64,000 nucleotides of DNA from positions 124,001 to 188,000 of the forward strand of contig JADJRK010000001.1 of NCBI GenBank assembly GCA_016712285.1, written 5' to 3'. The notes under the pieces are model-generated. The model ran no database searches. It saw nothing but the letters and a program-made list of their open reading frames with translations, and was not told the origin of the DNA. Position 1 is the first letter of the stretch. Each line of letters opens with the position of its first letter. This document shows positions 25,276-33,591 of the stretch, in pieces. Origin of the DNA: Planctomycetota bacterium (GTDB taxonomy: Bacteria > Planctomycetota > UBA8742 > UBA2392). The position numbers were made by a program, and so were the translations under genes.

Positions 25276-26670
25276 ATGACCGCATCCACGATCGCTGACC
25301 TCGAAACCCCGACCTCGCTGTTTCTTAAGCTGCGCGACTTCCGGCCCGCGTTCCTGCTTGAGTCCGTCACCCACGGCGAAAAAGTCGGCCGCTACTCGTT
25401 CATCGGCCTCGACCCGGTCAAGACCATCGAGTACCGCGGCGAAGGCAAGCTGCGCGACCTGATCGAGCGCGAACTGGCGGCCCTGGGCAGCAACACCGCA
25501 GCCGCCGGCACGTCGCCGCTGCGCGGGCTTGTCGGCGCCATCGCCTACGAGAACGTGCACGAGTTGTTGCCGACCGGCGTAAAGGGGTCTGGCTCCCGTA
25601 GGGTGCCTGACCCCTTTGCGGAAAGCAAAATGGGGTCAGGCACCTCGCTGCGCTCTGACCCCAATTTGCCGCTGGCGGCCTTTGTGGTGCCGCGCGCGGT
25701 GGTCACCTTCGATCACGGCACACGCCGCATCAGCATCGACCACGCCGACGGCGCCGAAGCGGCGACTGAAATGCTGCAACAGGTTCGCGCAGCCATGTCG
25801 CGCCCGGTGCCCGAACTGCGGGGCGGCCACAGCTTCAGCGAACCGAAGGCCACCATCGCCGAGCCCGACTTCCAGGTCATGATCGAGCGCGCCAAAGAAC
25901 ACATCGCGGCTGGCGACATTTTTCAGGTGGTGCTGTCGCTGGCGTTTGAAGGCGAGACCGACCTGCACCCGTACCAGGTTTACCGCGCGCTGCGGCACCT
26001 GAACCCGTCGCCCTATCTCTATTACTTCGATTTCGGCAAGTACCAGATCATCGGCAGCAGCCCCGAGGCGCTGGTCAAACTTGACGACGGCGCGCTGACA
26101 ATCCGCCCGATCGCGGGCACCCGACCCCGCGGCGCAGACGAAGCTGCCGACGCGGCCCTGGAAGCCGAACTCGCGACCGACGCCAAGGAACTGGCCGAGC
26201 ACAACATGCTCGTTGATCTTGCGCGTAACGACGTGGGCCGCGTGGCCGAAATCGGCAGCGTGGCTGTGCCTGACCTGCGCGTGATCGAACGCTACAGCCA
26301 CGTGATGCACCTGGTAAGCCGCGTGACGGGGCGGCTGCGCGATGGCGTGAGTGCGCTGGATGCGTACGCCAGCGCGTTCCCGGCGGGCACGGTCAGCGGC
26401 GCGCCGAAGATTCGCGCGTTGCAGATCATTGACGAGCTTGAGCCGGCGCCGCGCGGCTTTTATGCGGGCAGCGTCGGCTATTTCACGGCGGGCGGCAACT
26501 TCGACCAGGCGATCACGATTCGCACGATCGTGATGAACCAGGGGCGCTACAGCGCGCAGGCGGGCGCGGGCATTGTCGCCGACAGCGTGCCGGCAAGTGA
26601 GTACCAGGAGATTCGAAACAAGGCTGCAGCACTGTTGGCGGCGCTGAAATTCGCAAGAGACGAACTGTGA
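25276..26670 (+). CDS. trpE: Anthranilate synthase component I
   Basis: 464 residues from the ATG at 25276. It converts chorismate plus ammonia (from TrpG) to anthranilate. The N-terminal part (LLESVTHGEKVGRYSFIG) carries the usual Trp-feedback region. Chorismate-site motifs are IAAGDIFQVVLS, PSPYLYYFDF, IAGTRPRGAD, ELAEHNMLVDLARNDVGRV, FPAGTVSGAPKIRA and GSVGYF. Residues about 102-130 are encoded by an in-frame palindromic REP-like element (25581-25663) in a variable loop, replacing or extending normal sequence without breaking the frame. trpG follows. Confidence 0.95.
   Translation: MTASTIADLETPTSLFLKLRDFRPAFLLESVTHGEKVGRYSFIGLDPVKTIEYRGEGKLRDLIERELAALGSNTAAAGTSPLRGLVGAIAYENVHELLPTGVKGSGSRRVPDPFAESKMGSGTSLRSDPNLPLAAFVVPRAVVTFDHGTRRISIDHADGAEAATEMLQQVRAAMSRPVPELRGGHSFSEPKATIAEPDFQVMIERAKEHIAAGDIFQVVLSLAFEGETDLHPYQVYRALRHLNPSPYLYYFDFGKYQIIGSSPEALVKLDDGALTIRPIAGTRPRGADEAADAALEAELATDAKELAEHNMLVDLARNDVGRVAEIGSVAVPDLRVIERYSHVMHLVSRVTGRLRDGVSALDAYASAFPAGTVSGAPKIRALQIIDELEPAPRGFYAGSVGYFTAGGNFDQAITIRTIVMNQGRYSAQAGAGIVADSVPASEYQEIRNKAAALLAALKFARDEL
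25581..25663 (+). repeat. REP/BIME-like double hairpin inserted in frame within trpE
   Basis: Hairpin 1 (25581-25617): AAAGGGGTC, GGC and CCC arms pair through a GTA loop with only T.T mismatches between blocks, 15 bp in all. Hairpin 2 (25631-25663): TGGGGTCAG pairs with CTGACCCCA. The two also share a 13-bp inverted match (25602-25614 with 25632-25644). It has the form of a mobile palindromic repeat pair and is translated as part of TrpE. Confidence 0.8.
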
Positions 26671-26685
26671 AACCCTCGCGCAGAA

Positions 26686-26714
26686 CCCAGAACCCAGAAC
26701 CCAGAACTGAACCC
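26686..26714 (+). repeat. CCCAGAA heptamer repeat between trpE and trpG
   Basis: Four CCC runs at 26686, 26693, 26700 and 26712, mostly spaced by AGAA, make up most of the trpE-trpG gap. On the minus strand this is a potential G-quadruplex. The same heptamer recurs at 38156-38195. Confidence 0.75.
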
Positions 26715-27290
26715 ATGATCCTGCTCATCGACAACTACGATTCTTTCACCTTCAACCTGTACCAGGCGCTTGGTTCGCTTGGGGCCGACGTTGCCGTGCG
26801 CTACAACGACGAGGTCGCCGAGGCTGACGTGGAAGCCGCACAGGCCATCGTCATTTCGCCCGGCCCCGGCCACCCCGGCCAAGCCGGCCAGACGCTGGAC
26901 ATCATTGAGCGCTTCGCCGGGCGACAGCCGATTCTGGGCGTCTGCCTGGGCCACCAGGCCATCGCGCAGGCCTTTGGGGGCAAGGTCGTGCGTGCGCAGC
27001 GGCAACTGCATGGCAAGACCAGCCGCCTGTACCACGACGGCAGCGGGCTGTACGCGGGCCTGCCCAGCCCGCTTGAGGTCGGCCGCTACCACTCGCTGAT
27101 TGTTGACGAGTCAAGTCTTCCCGCGTGCCTTGAGATCACCAGCTACACCAGCGACGGCGAGATCATGGGCCTGCGCCACCGCGAGTTGCCCGTCGAGGGC
27201 GTGCAGTTTCACCCCGAGAGCATTCTCACGCCGCAGGGCCCGCGCCTGCTACAGAACTTCCTGAACCGAACTCTGGCCGCAGCCCGCTAA
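26715..27290 (+). CDS. trpG: Anthranilate synthase component II (glutamine amidotransferase)
   Basis: 191 residues from ATG 26715 (MILLIDNYDSFTFNL, the invariant family start). Catalytic triad: Cys in GVCLGHQAIAQ, His and Glu in VQFHPESIL. It supplies ammonia from glutamine to TrpE. The frame is open back to a GTG at 26667 that overlaps the trpE stop, so a coupled start adding 16 repeat-encoded residues cannot be excluded; the annotated ATG has no clear ribosome-binding site. Confidence 0.94.
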   Translation: MILLIDNYDSFTFNLYQALGSLGADVAVRYNDEVAEADVEAAQAIVISPGPGHPGQAGQTLDIIERFAGRQPILGVCLGHQAIAQAFGGKVVRAQRQLHGKTSRLYHDGSGLYAGLPSPLEVGRYHSLIVDESSLPACLEITSYTSDGEIMGLRHRELPVEGVQFHPESILTPQGPRLLQNFLNRTLAAAR

Positions 27291-27311
27291 CCGGCCATCT
27301 AGGAAACTCAT

Positions 27312-28310
27312 ATGACCGCCACAGCCACACTCGAACGACTCGCCACCGGGGAACACCTGGATGCCGCCAGCGCCGAGGCACTTCTCGCGCAGCTTCTTGA
27401 CGAGTCAACATCTGAGCCACTGATCGCCGGTATACTCACGGCATTGCGCACCAAGGGTGAATCCGGCGAAGAGCTGCTGGGTATCACGCGCGCGCTGTTG
27501 CACGTCGCGGCTGCCAGCCCGCGTGCCCCGGTAGGCGCCGTGGATACCTGCGGCACCGGTGGCGATGGCGCAGGCACGTTCAACATCAGCACTGCTGCCG
27601 CACTGGTGGTCGCCGCGTGCGGCGTGCCGGTCGTCAAGCATGGCAACCGCAGCGTGACAAGCCGCAGCGGCAGCGCGGACGTGATCGAGGCATTGCGCGT
27701 GCCGTTTGCCAAACCCGGCGAGCCGCTGCCGGATGCGCGTTTCAGTTTTCTGTTCGCGCCGCAGTTTCACCCTGCCCTCAAGCGCATCGGCCCGGTGCGT
27801 AAGGCGCTGGGCATTCGCACGGTGTTCAACCTGGTCGGGCCGCTGGCGAACCCCGCGTCCCCTGATTTTCAGTTGATGGGTGTTGCCACGCGTGAACGCC
27901 TGCCCGATGTTGCCCGCGCGCTGCAGGGCCTGGGCCGCAAGCGCGCATTTGTGGTGCACGGCGAGCCGGGCTTGGATGAAGCCACCCCCGCCGGCCGAGT
28001 CACTGTCATTGACGTTCGCCCCGACAGCATCAGCGCTGCCGACTTCACCGCCAGCGACTTTGGCCTCGGCGGCTGCAACCTCAGTGATTTGCGGGGCGGC
28101 GATGCAACCGAGAACGCTGCCATCATCGAACAGGTCCTGAATGGCAACCCTGGGCCCCGCCGCGACACGGTCGTGTTGAATGCCGCGCTGGCACTGATGC
28201 TCACCGGCAGCGCGGCCACACCGACCGAGGCTGCGAGCATCGCGACGCGGGCCATCGATAGCGGCGACGCCGGCCGCCTGCTGAACGAACTGCGGGGCAC
28301 GCATGTCTGA
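27312..28310 (+). CDS. trpD: Anthranilate phosphoribosyltransferase
   Basis: 332 residues. It joins anthranilate to PRPP. The PRPP-binding motif is DTCGTGGDGAGTFNIST, with KHGNRSVTSRSGSADVIEAL following; FAPQFHPALKRIGPVRKALGIRT is also conserved. AGGAAA precedes the ATG. Its stop overlaps the trpC start by 8 bp. Confidence 0.96.
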   Translation: MTATATLERLATGEHLDAASAEALLAQLLDESTSEPLIAGILTALRTKGESGEELLGITRALLHVAAASPRAPVGAVDTCGTGGDGAGTFNISTAAALVVAACGVPVVKHGNRSVTSRSGSADVIEALRVPFAKPGEPLPDARFSFLFAPQFHPALKRIGPVRKALGIRTVFNLVGPLANPASPDFQLMGVATRERLPDVARALQGLGRKRAFVVHGEPGLDEATPAGRVTVIDVRPDSISAADFTASDFGLGGCNLSDLRGGDATENAAIIEQVLNGNPGPRRDTVVLNAALALMLTGSAATPTEAASIATRAIDSGDAGRLLNELRGTHV

Positions 28311-29094
28311 CTTTCTTCAGCAGATGGCTGCACAGAGCGCCAGGCGAGCCGCCGACGCGCGGGCAGCTACCCCCGAGGCCGAAATGCGCGCAGCCGCAGA
28401 GGCCATGCCGCCGGCGTTGCCACTGGTGTTGCCGGCAGGCGAATTGGGCGTGATAGCCGAGATCAAACGCGTGTCACCGGCAGCGGGCGTGCTCAATGCG
28501 GCGATGGACCCGGCGGCGCAAGCCCGCGCATACGAAGCCGCCGGCGCAAGCGCCATTTCGGTGCTGACCGAGCCCGCGCGCTTTCAAGGCAACATGGCCG
28601 ACCTGCGCCATGCCCGCGCGGCGACCGGCCTGCCGGTCATGCGCAAAGACTTCATCGGCGACGCCTACCAGATTTACGAAGCAAGGGCAGCCGGCGCCGA
28701 CGGCGTGCTGCTGATCGTGGCGATGCTCTCAGACCGCGAGTTGCGCCACTATCTGCGCGTGTGCGACTACCTTGGCATGTTCGCGCTGGTGGAGTGCTTT
28801 GACGCCGACGACGTCACTCGCGCGCAGGCCGCAGACGCCCGCATCATTGGCATCAACAGTCGCAACTTGCGCGACCTGCACGTGGAGTGTGAGCGCTTTG
28901 AGAAGCTGCGCGAATTGATCGAACCCGGGCGCACCGCCATCGCCGAAAGCGGCATCAGCACGCCGGCCCAGTTTCACGCCGTGCGCCGCCTTGGTTATCA
29001 CGCGGCACTGGTCGGCAGCGCGCTCATGCGCGAAGCCGACCCCGCGGCGGCACTGGCTAGGCTGCGCAACCTGCCCCAGGAGGCAACGCGATGA
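28303..29094 (+). CDS. trpC: Indole-3-glycerol-phosphate synthase
   Basis: 263 residues, TIM barrel. It closes the indole ring. Active-site motifs are IAEIKRVSPAAG, VMRKDFIGDAYQIYEARAAGADGVLLI, ALVECFD, IIGINSRNLRDL (usually NNRNL) and AESGI. It overlaps trpD by 8 bp and trpF by 4 bp (ATGA), so the block is translationally coupled. Confidence 0.95.
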   Translation: MSDFLQQMAAQSARRAADARAATPEAEMRAAAEAMPPALPLVLPAGELGVIAEIKRVSPAAGVLNAAMDPAAQARAYEAAGASAISVLTEPARFQGNMADLRHARAATGLPVMRKDFIGDAYQIYEARAAGADGVLLIVAMLSDRELRHYLRVCDYLGMFALVECFDADDVTRAQAADARIIGINSRNLRDLHVECERFEKLRELIEPGRTAIAESGISTPAQFHAVRRLGYHAALVGSALMREADPAAALARLRNLPQEATR

Positions 29095-29693
29095 TCAAGA
29101 TCTGTGGCATCACCGATGTCAGCACCGCGCTGGCGGCCGCCGAAGCGGGCGCGACCGCAATCGGGCTGGTGTTTGCCGAGTCGCCGCGTCGGGTGCGCAC
29201 AGTGGCCGCGGCTGCCATCGCCGACGCGTTGCCCGCGGGCATTGAGCGGGTGGGCGTGTTTCGCGCCGGTGACCTGAAGCGCCTGCCCGCGATACTTGCG
29301 GCGGTGCGGCTTGACGTCATCCAGGTGCACGGGCTGGAGCAGCCACCCCTGACGCTGGACGGCCTGCCGGTGATCCCGGCCTTTCGCGCCAGCTTTCCGG
29401 TCGGGCTGCGGCACGCACGCCTGCTGCTGGATTCCCCGGCGGGCGAAGGCAGTGGCGAAGCATGGGACTTCAAACAGGTGAAGGGCATTGCCATGCGGCG
29501 CGGGCTGATTCTGGCCGGGGGGCTGACGCCCCGCAACGTCGGCGAGGCCATCGAAGTGGTCAAGCCCTATGGGGTTGACGTGTCAAGCGGCGTGGAAAGC
29601 CGGCGCGGGCGCAAGGACATCACGTTGATCAGGAAGTTTGTGGCCGCAGCACTGGCCGCGTTTGCTCACGTCGGGTCCGAGGTGCAGGCATGA
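29091..29693 (+). CDS. trpF: Phosphoribosylanthranilate isomerase
   Basis: 200 residues, TIM barrel. It catalyses the Amadori rearrangement before TrpC. Catalytic Cys in MIKICGITD; catalytic Asp in LLLDSPAGEGSGEAWDF; phosphate-binding LAGGLTPRNV and VDVSSGVESRRGRKD. ATGA overlaps on both sides with trpC and trpB. Confidence 0.95.
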   Translation: MIKICGITDVSTALAAAEAGATAIGLVFAESPRRVRTVAAAAIADALPAGIERVGVFRAGDLKRLPAILAAVRLDVIQVHGLEQPPLTLDGLPVIPAFRASFPVGLRHARLLLDSPAGEGSGEAWDFKQVKGIAMRRGLILAGGLTPRNVGEAIEVVKPYGVDVSSGVESRRGRKDITLIRKFVAAALAAFAHVGSEVQA

Positions 29694-30859
29694 CTACCCG
29701 AGTTGCAACAGCCGGACGCTTCGGCATTTACGGCGGCCAGTACGTCCCCGAGACGCTGATGCCAAACCTGATTGCGCTGGAAGCTGCTTATGCGGCGGCG
29801 CAGCAGGACTCGGCCTTTCGCGATGAGTTGGACTCAGCGCTGCGGGAATTTGTCGGTCGCGAGACGCCGCTGTACTTCGCAGCCCGGTTGTCGCAGGCCT
29901 GCGGCGGGCGCATCTACCTCAAGCGCGAAGACCTCACGCACACAGGCGCCCACAAGATCAACAACGCGCTGGGACAGGCGCTGCTCGCCAAACGCATGGG
30001 CAAGACACGCATTGTGGCTGAAACCGGCGCGGGCCAGCACGGCGTCGCGACGGCTGCGGCGTGCGCGAAGCTGGGCCTGGAGTGCGTGGTGTACATGGGC
30101 GGGCTGGATTGTGAACGTCAGCGCCCGAACGTGCAGCGCATGCAACTGCTGGGCGCGCGGGTCGTGCCGTGCGAAAGCGGCAGCCGCAACCTGAAAGTCG
30201 CCGTGAACGAGGCCATCCGCGACTGGATCAGCGATCCTCACTCGACGCACTACCTGATCGGCAGCGTCGTGGGGCCGCACCCGTACCCGACCATGGTGCG
30301 CGACTTTCAGAGCGTGATCGGCCGCGAAGCCCGCACCCAGGTGCTTGAACGCGAGGGCCGCTTGCCCGATGCGGTCATCGCCTGCGTCGGCGGTGGAAGC
30401 AATGCCATGGGCATCTTTGCCGCCTTTGCCGGCGATGATGTTGAGCTGCACGGTGTGGAAGCCGGCGGCGACGGCGCGACCCACGCGGCGCCATTGAACA
30501 GCGGTACGCCCGGCGTGCTGCACGGCGCAATGCAGTATCTGTTGCAGGATGAAAACGGGCAGATCCTGAACACGCACTCAATTGCGCCCGGCCTTGACTA
30601 CCCGGGCGTCGGACCTGAACACAGCGGGTTGAAAGACAGCGGCCGCGCGCAGTACCACGTGGTCGGCGACGACGAAGCGCTTGCTGCGTTCAAAGAACTC
30701 AGTCGTCTTGAGGGCATCATCCCGGCGCTTGAGAGCAGCCACGCGCTTGCCTACGCGCGGCGGTTGTTGAAGCAGCGGCCGGGCATCACCGTGATCGTCA
30801 ATCTCAGCGGTCGCGGCGACAAAGACTTGCCGCGGCTGATGGAACGGGGGCTGCTATGA
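29690..30859 (+). CDS. trpB: Tryptophan synthase beta chain
   Basis: 389 residues, PLP enzyme condensing indole with serine. N-terminal GRFGIYGGQYVPETLMPNL; PLP Lys in TGAHKINNALGQALLAKRMG; AETGAGQHGVATA substrate loop; phosphate-binding CVGGGSNAMGIF; SAHALAY-equivalent LESSHALAYA near the C-terminus. Coupled to trpA by an ATGA overlap. Pairs with TrpA to channel indole. Confidence 0.97.
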   Translation: MTTRVATAGRFGIYGGQYVPETLMPNLIALEAAYAAAQQDSAFRDELDSALREFVGRETPLYFAARLSQACGGRIYLKREDLTHTGAHKINNALGQALLAKRMGKTRIVAETGAGQHGVATAAACAKLGLECVVYMGGLDCERQRPNVQRMQLLGARVVPCESGSRNLKVAVNEAIRDWISDPHSTHYLIGSVVGPHPYPTMVRDFQSVIGREARTQVLEREGRLPDAVIACVGGGSNAMGIFAAFAGDDVELHGVEAGGDGATHAAPLNSGTPGVLHGAMQYLLQDENGQILNTHSIAPGLDYPGVGPEHSGLKDSGRAQYHVVGDDEALAAFKELSRLEGIIPALESSHALAYARRLLKQRPGITVIVNLSGRGDKDLPRLMERGLL

Positions 30860-31665
30860 ACCAGTCGCTGCAAGGCGCGTTCCGCGCTGCCCGCGACGAG
30901 GGCCGTAAGGCGTTGCTGCCATTTCTGATGAGCGGCCACCCTTCGCCCGAAGCGTTTGCGAACAACCTGCGTCAGGTGGCGGCGTATGCCGACGTGATCG
31001 AGGTCGGCGTGCCGTTTAGCGACCCGCTCGCCGACGGACCGGTGATCCAGCACGCAGCCGAGGTGGCGCTGCGCCATCACACAACGCTGAGCAGCACGCT
31101 GGCAACACTTGCGTCGCGCGATCCCGGCCCACCGGTTGTGCTGATGCTGAGTGTGAACCAGGTGCTGGCGCGAGGGATCGAGCGCTTTGCATCCGACGCG
31201 GCGCAAGCCGGTGTCAGCGGCGCGATCATTCCGGACCTGCCGCACGAAGAAGCCGCGGATGTGCGCGCGCAGTTCGCGCGCCGGGGCCTGAGCCTGATCG
31301 CGATGCTGGCCCCGACGACGACGCCCGCGCGCATGGCCGCCATTCTGGGGCAGGCGCAGGGCTTTGCGTACCTGATCAGTGTTGCGGGTGTCACCGGCGC
31401 GCGACAGGGATTTGCCGCCGAGACCGTCGAGTACATTCGCCGGGCGCGCGAACTCTCGGCTGTGCCTGTGTGCGTCGGCTTCGGCATCAGCAAGCCCGAG
31501 CACATACACAGTCTCAGCGAGCATGCCGACGGCTTCATTGTCGGCAGCGCTTTGATACGGGCCATTGATGAGGGCCACAACGCCGGCGATGTGCTTGAAC
31601 CATTGTGCGCCGCCTGCCGTCAGACCGCTGACAACAGAACACTGACAACCGGAGCCAAATCATGA
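30856..31665 (+). CDS. trpA: Tryptophan synthase alpha chain
   Basis: 269 residues, TIM barrel. It splits indole-3-glycerol phosphate to indole and glyceraldehyde-3-phosphate. Catalytic Glu in VIEVGVPFSDPLADGPVIQ and Asp in IIPDLPHEEA; phosphate site VAGVTGAR and GFGISKPEH. Its stop overlaps the start of the DAHP synthase gene. Confidence 0.96.
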   Translation: MNQSLQGAFRAARDEGRKALLPFLMSGHPSPEAFANNLRQVAAYADVIEVGVPFSDPLADGPVIQHAAEVALRHHTTLSSTLATLASRDPGPPVVLMLSVNQVLARGIERFASDAAQAGVSGAIIPDLPHEEAADVRAQFARRGLSLIAMLAPTTTPARMAAILGQAQGFAYLISVAGVTGARQGFAAETVEYIRRARELSAVPVCVGFGISKPEHIHSLSEHADGFIVGSALIRAIDEGHNAGDVLEPLCAACRQTADNRTLTTGAKS

Positions 31666-32678
31666 TCGTGACCATGCAGCCCGCCGCGACACTGAAAGAG
31701 ATCACCGGCGTGATCCGGGTACTTGAGAGTTTCGGAGCATCGCCCAGCATCAGCCGCGATTGCGGCTGCACGCTGATCACGGCAGCCACAAGCAAGGTGC
31801 CGATCGACGCGCAGCAGGTTCGCAGCGCTGGCGGCGTGCGCGACGTGCACGAGGATGCGCACCCGTTCAAGCGTGTCAGCCGCGACTATCACCCTGAAGA
31901 CAGCGTGATCGACGCCCGTGCGGCGCGCTTCGGTGGCGGTGGGTTCACGGTGATTGCCGGCCCCTGCGCCGTCGAGAACGAAGAGCAGATCCACACCATC
32001 GCCGCCCACGTAGCAGCCCACGGCGCCAAAGGCCTTCGCGGTGGCGCGTTCAAGCCGCGCACTTCTCCCTATGCGTTCCAGGGCATGGGCGTTCCCGGCT
32101 TGCGGCTTCTGCGTGATGCGGCGCGGGCCAACAAGCTGGCTGCTGTCAGCGAGGTGATGTCGATTGACCAGGTGGCCGATTGCGTGGAGCATCTGGACGT
32201 GCTGCAGGTGGGCGCGCGCAACATGCAGAACTTCGACCTGCTGAAAGAGGTCGGTAAGACCGACAAGCCGGTGCTGCTCAAGCGCGGGCCCAGCAGCAAG
32301 ATCGAGGAACTGTTGCTGGCAGCCGAGTACATCGTGGATGCCGGCAACCCGCGCGTGGTGCTGTGCGAGCGCGGCATCCGCACCTACGAGACGGCGACGC
32401 GCAACACGCTGGACATCACGGCTGTGCCGGTGGTGAAGCAGCTTTCGCACTTGCCGATCATCATCGACCCCAGCCACGCAGCCGGAAAGCGCGAGTACGT
32501 GTACGCACTGACCCTGGCGGCGCTGGCGGTGGGGGCGGACGGCGTGATGGTGGAAGTGCACCCGACGCCCGCCAAGGCCCTGAGCGACGGCCGCCAGAGC
32601 CTGCACTTTGAGGAGTTCGAGAGGCTGATGGAAGACGTACGGCGGCAGAGTGAGTTTCGGGCGTCGGTCAGCGTTTGA
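31662..32678 (+). CDS. aroF: 3-Deoxy-7-phosphoheptulonate synthase (DAHP synthase, type I-beta)
   Basis: 338 residues. It makes DAHP from PEP and erythrose-4-phosphate, the first shikimate step. An N-terminal ferredoxin-like regulatory domain (about 1-70) as in the Thermotoga-type enzyme precedes the barrel: VIAGPCAVENEEQ, LRGGAFKPRTSPYAFQG, QVGARNMQNFDLL, LLKRGPSSKIEELLLAAEYI, DPSHAAGKR and MVEVHPTPAKALSDG. Last gene of the trp operon, overlapping trpA (ATGA). Placement ties precursor supply to tryptophan demand. No clear terminator was seen behind it. Confidence 0.95.
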   Translation: MIVTMQPAATLKEITGVIRVLESFGASPSISRDCGCTLITAATSKVPIDAQQVRSAGGVRDVHEDAHPFKRVSRDYHPEDSVIDARAARFGGGGFTVIAGPCAVENEEQIHTIAAHVAAHGAKGLRGGAFKPRTSPYAFQGMGVPGLRLLRDAARANKLAAVSEVMSIDQVADCVEHLDVLQVGARNMQNFDLLKEVGKTDKPVLLKRGPSSKIEELLLAAEYIVDAGNPRVVLCERGIRTYETATRNTLDITAVPVVKQLSHLPIIIDPSHAAGKREYVYALTLAALAVGADGVMVEVHPTPAKALSDGRQSLHFEEFERLMEDVRRQSEFRASVSV

Positions 32679-32766
32679 CGGACAAGGCGAGAGCAACGAT
32701 GGTTTCCGTTTCCTTTCGACTTGAAGCGAAATGTGTCTGCCGATGAAAGAAAGTTTCGCATTGCTG

Positions 32767-32794
32767 TTGACCAGTCAATTTTCGCCGCTATCTT
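32767..32794 (+). promoter_or_regulatory. Candidate cysC promoter
   Basis: TTGACC (32767-32772) and TATCTT (32789-32794) are spaced 16 bp apart. The predicted start is about 32801-32803, at the ATG of the Cys leader peptide. As with trpL, the leader would be on a leaderless mRNA. Confidence 0.6.
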
Positions 32795-32802
32795 TTCGCC
32801 CC

Positions 32803-32877
32803 ATGAACACCAAGACCAAGATGTGCTGTCTGATGTGCGCCCACACCGGTGGGTTGCGCTCGGGCATGGTCTGCTGA
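32803..32877 (+). CDS. Cys-codon leader peptide upstream of cysC (24 aa)
   Basis: The ORF begins MNTKTKMCCLMC and ends SGMVC before TGA; Cys codons are 8, 9, 12 and 24. It is too short to be an enzyme, sits at a predicted start site, and is followed by an RNA with alternative pairings and a strong terminator just before cysC. This matches a cysteine-sensing attenuation leader, analogous in logic to trpL. Not assigned to a named family; Cys-rich uORFs before cysteine genes have been reported in mycobacteria. Confidence 0.8.
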   Translation: MNTKTKMCCLMCAHTGGLRSGMVC

Positions 32878-32931
32878 TTCATAGACTTTCCCTACGCAAC
32901 GCCACCGCAACCGCGGTGGCGTTTTCTTTTT
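32840..32931 (+). terminator. Cys attenuator 1 (before cysC)
   Basis: Protector: CCCAC (32840-32844) with GTGGG (32849-32853). Antiterminator: 32847-32858 pairs with 32895-32907, 12 bp with one bulged G. Terminator: 11-bp perfect stem 32898-32908 with 32913-32923 (loop AACC), followed by T-rich sequence to 32931. A ribosome stalled on Cys codons 8-12 covers the protector arm and frees the antiterminator. Confidence 0.85.
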
Positions 32932-32963
32932 CCACGATGCATCCAACACGAAAGGGCAGGACA

Positions 32964-33524
32964 ATGGCTTACACGAAGGGATTCACGCTTTGGTTCACCG
33001 GGCTTTCCGGTTCCGGCAAATCGACACTCGCCGACGAGATCAGCCGCCGCCTCAATGACCGCGGCATCGGCCATGAAGTGCTCGATGGCGACGTGGTGCG
33101 CACAAACCTCAGCAAGGGGCTTGGCTTTTCACGCGAGGACCGCGACACGAACATCCGGCGCATCGGGTTTGTCGCCGAGTTGCTGACGCGCAACGAAGTC
33201 CCGGTGATCACTGCCGCCATCAGCCCGTATCGCGCGGTGCGCGAAGAAGTGCGCCACAAGATCGGCAAGGCGCGTTTCATTGAAGTGTTCGTTGATGCCG
33301 GCCTCGACGAGCTTGTGCGCCGCGACGTGAAGGGCCTGTACGCCAAGGCGCTGCACGGCGAGATCAAGAACTTCACTGGCGTCAGCGACCCCTACGAGGC
33401 GCCCGAGAGCCCGGAAATCAGGATCGACACGGAAATCCAGACCGTGACGGAGTCGGCAGACGTGGTGTGGGAATACCTTGCCCAGCACGGCTTCATCACC
33501 ATCGAAGAACCGGCGGCGGTGTAG
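32964..33524 (+). CDS. cysC: Adenylylsulfate kinase
   Basis: 186 residues from the ATG at 32964 (MAYTKGFTLWFTGLSGSGKST); codons further upstream in the same frame cover the attenuator and are excluded. P-loop GLSGSGKS; LDGDVVRTNLSKGLGFSREDRD; ISPYRAVREEVR; KGLYAKALHGEIKNFTGVSDPYEAP. It phosphorylates APS to PAPS. The reductase in this locus looks APS-specific, so CysC may serve PAPS-dependent sulfation or balance the APS pool. First structural gene behind Cys attenuator 1; the second leader peptide starts 4 bp after its stop. Confidence 0.95.
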   Translation: MAYTKGFTLWFTGLSGSGKSTLADEISRRLNDRGIGHEVLDGDVVRTNLSKGLGFSREDRDTNIRRIGFVAELLTRNEVPVITAAISPYRAVREEVRHKIGKARFIEVFVDAGLDELVRRDVKGLYAKALHGEIKNFTGVSDPYEAPESPEIRIDTEIQTVTESADVVWEYLAQHGFITIEEPAAV

Positions 33525-33528
33525 GCCC

Positions 33529-33591
33529 ATGCGCGAACGCAAGCTCAACAAGTGCTGCAAGATGATGCCCTGTGCAAAGGGCCCGTGTTGA
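33529..33591 (+). CDS. Second Cys-codon leader peptide (20 aa), downstream of cysC
   Basis: The full peptide is MRERKLNKCCKMMPCAKGPC, with Cys at 9, 10, 15 and 20. It starts 4 bp after the cysC stop and ends 23 bp before a hairpin terminator. It lies before the YeiH-CysIH-CobA genes. The sequence differs from the first leader but has the same features (basic start, CC pair, later Cys), suggesting an independent or diverged copy of the same control. No clear promoter of its own was seen, so it may act as an intra-operon attenuator. Confidence 0.78.
   Translation: MRERKLNKCCKMMPCAKGPC

Noticed and set aside
32679..32766. Terminator of the trp operon after aroF
   Set aside because: No stable hairpin followed by a T-run was found; termination may depend on Rho or occur at Cys attenuator 1.
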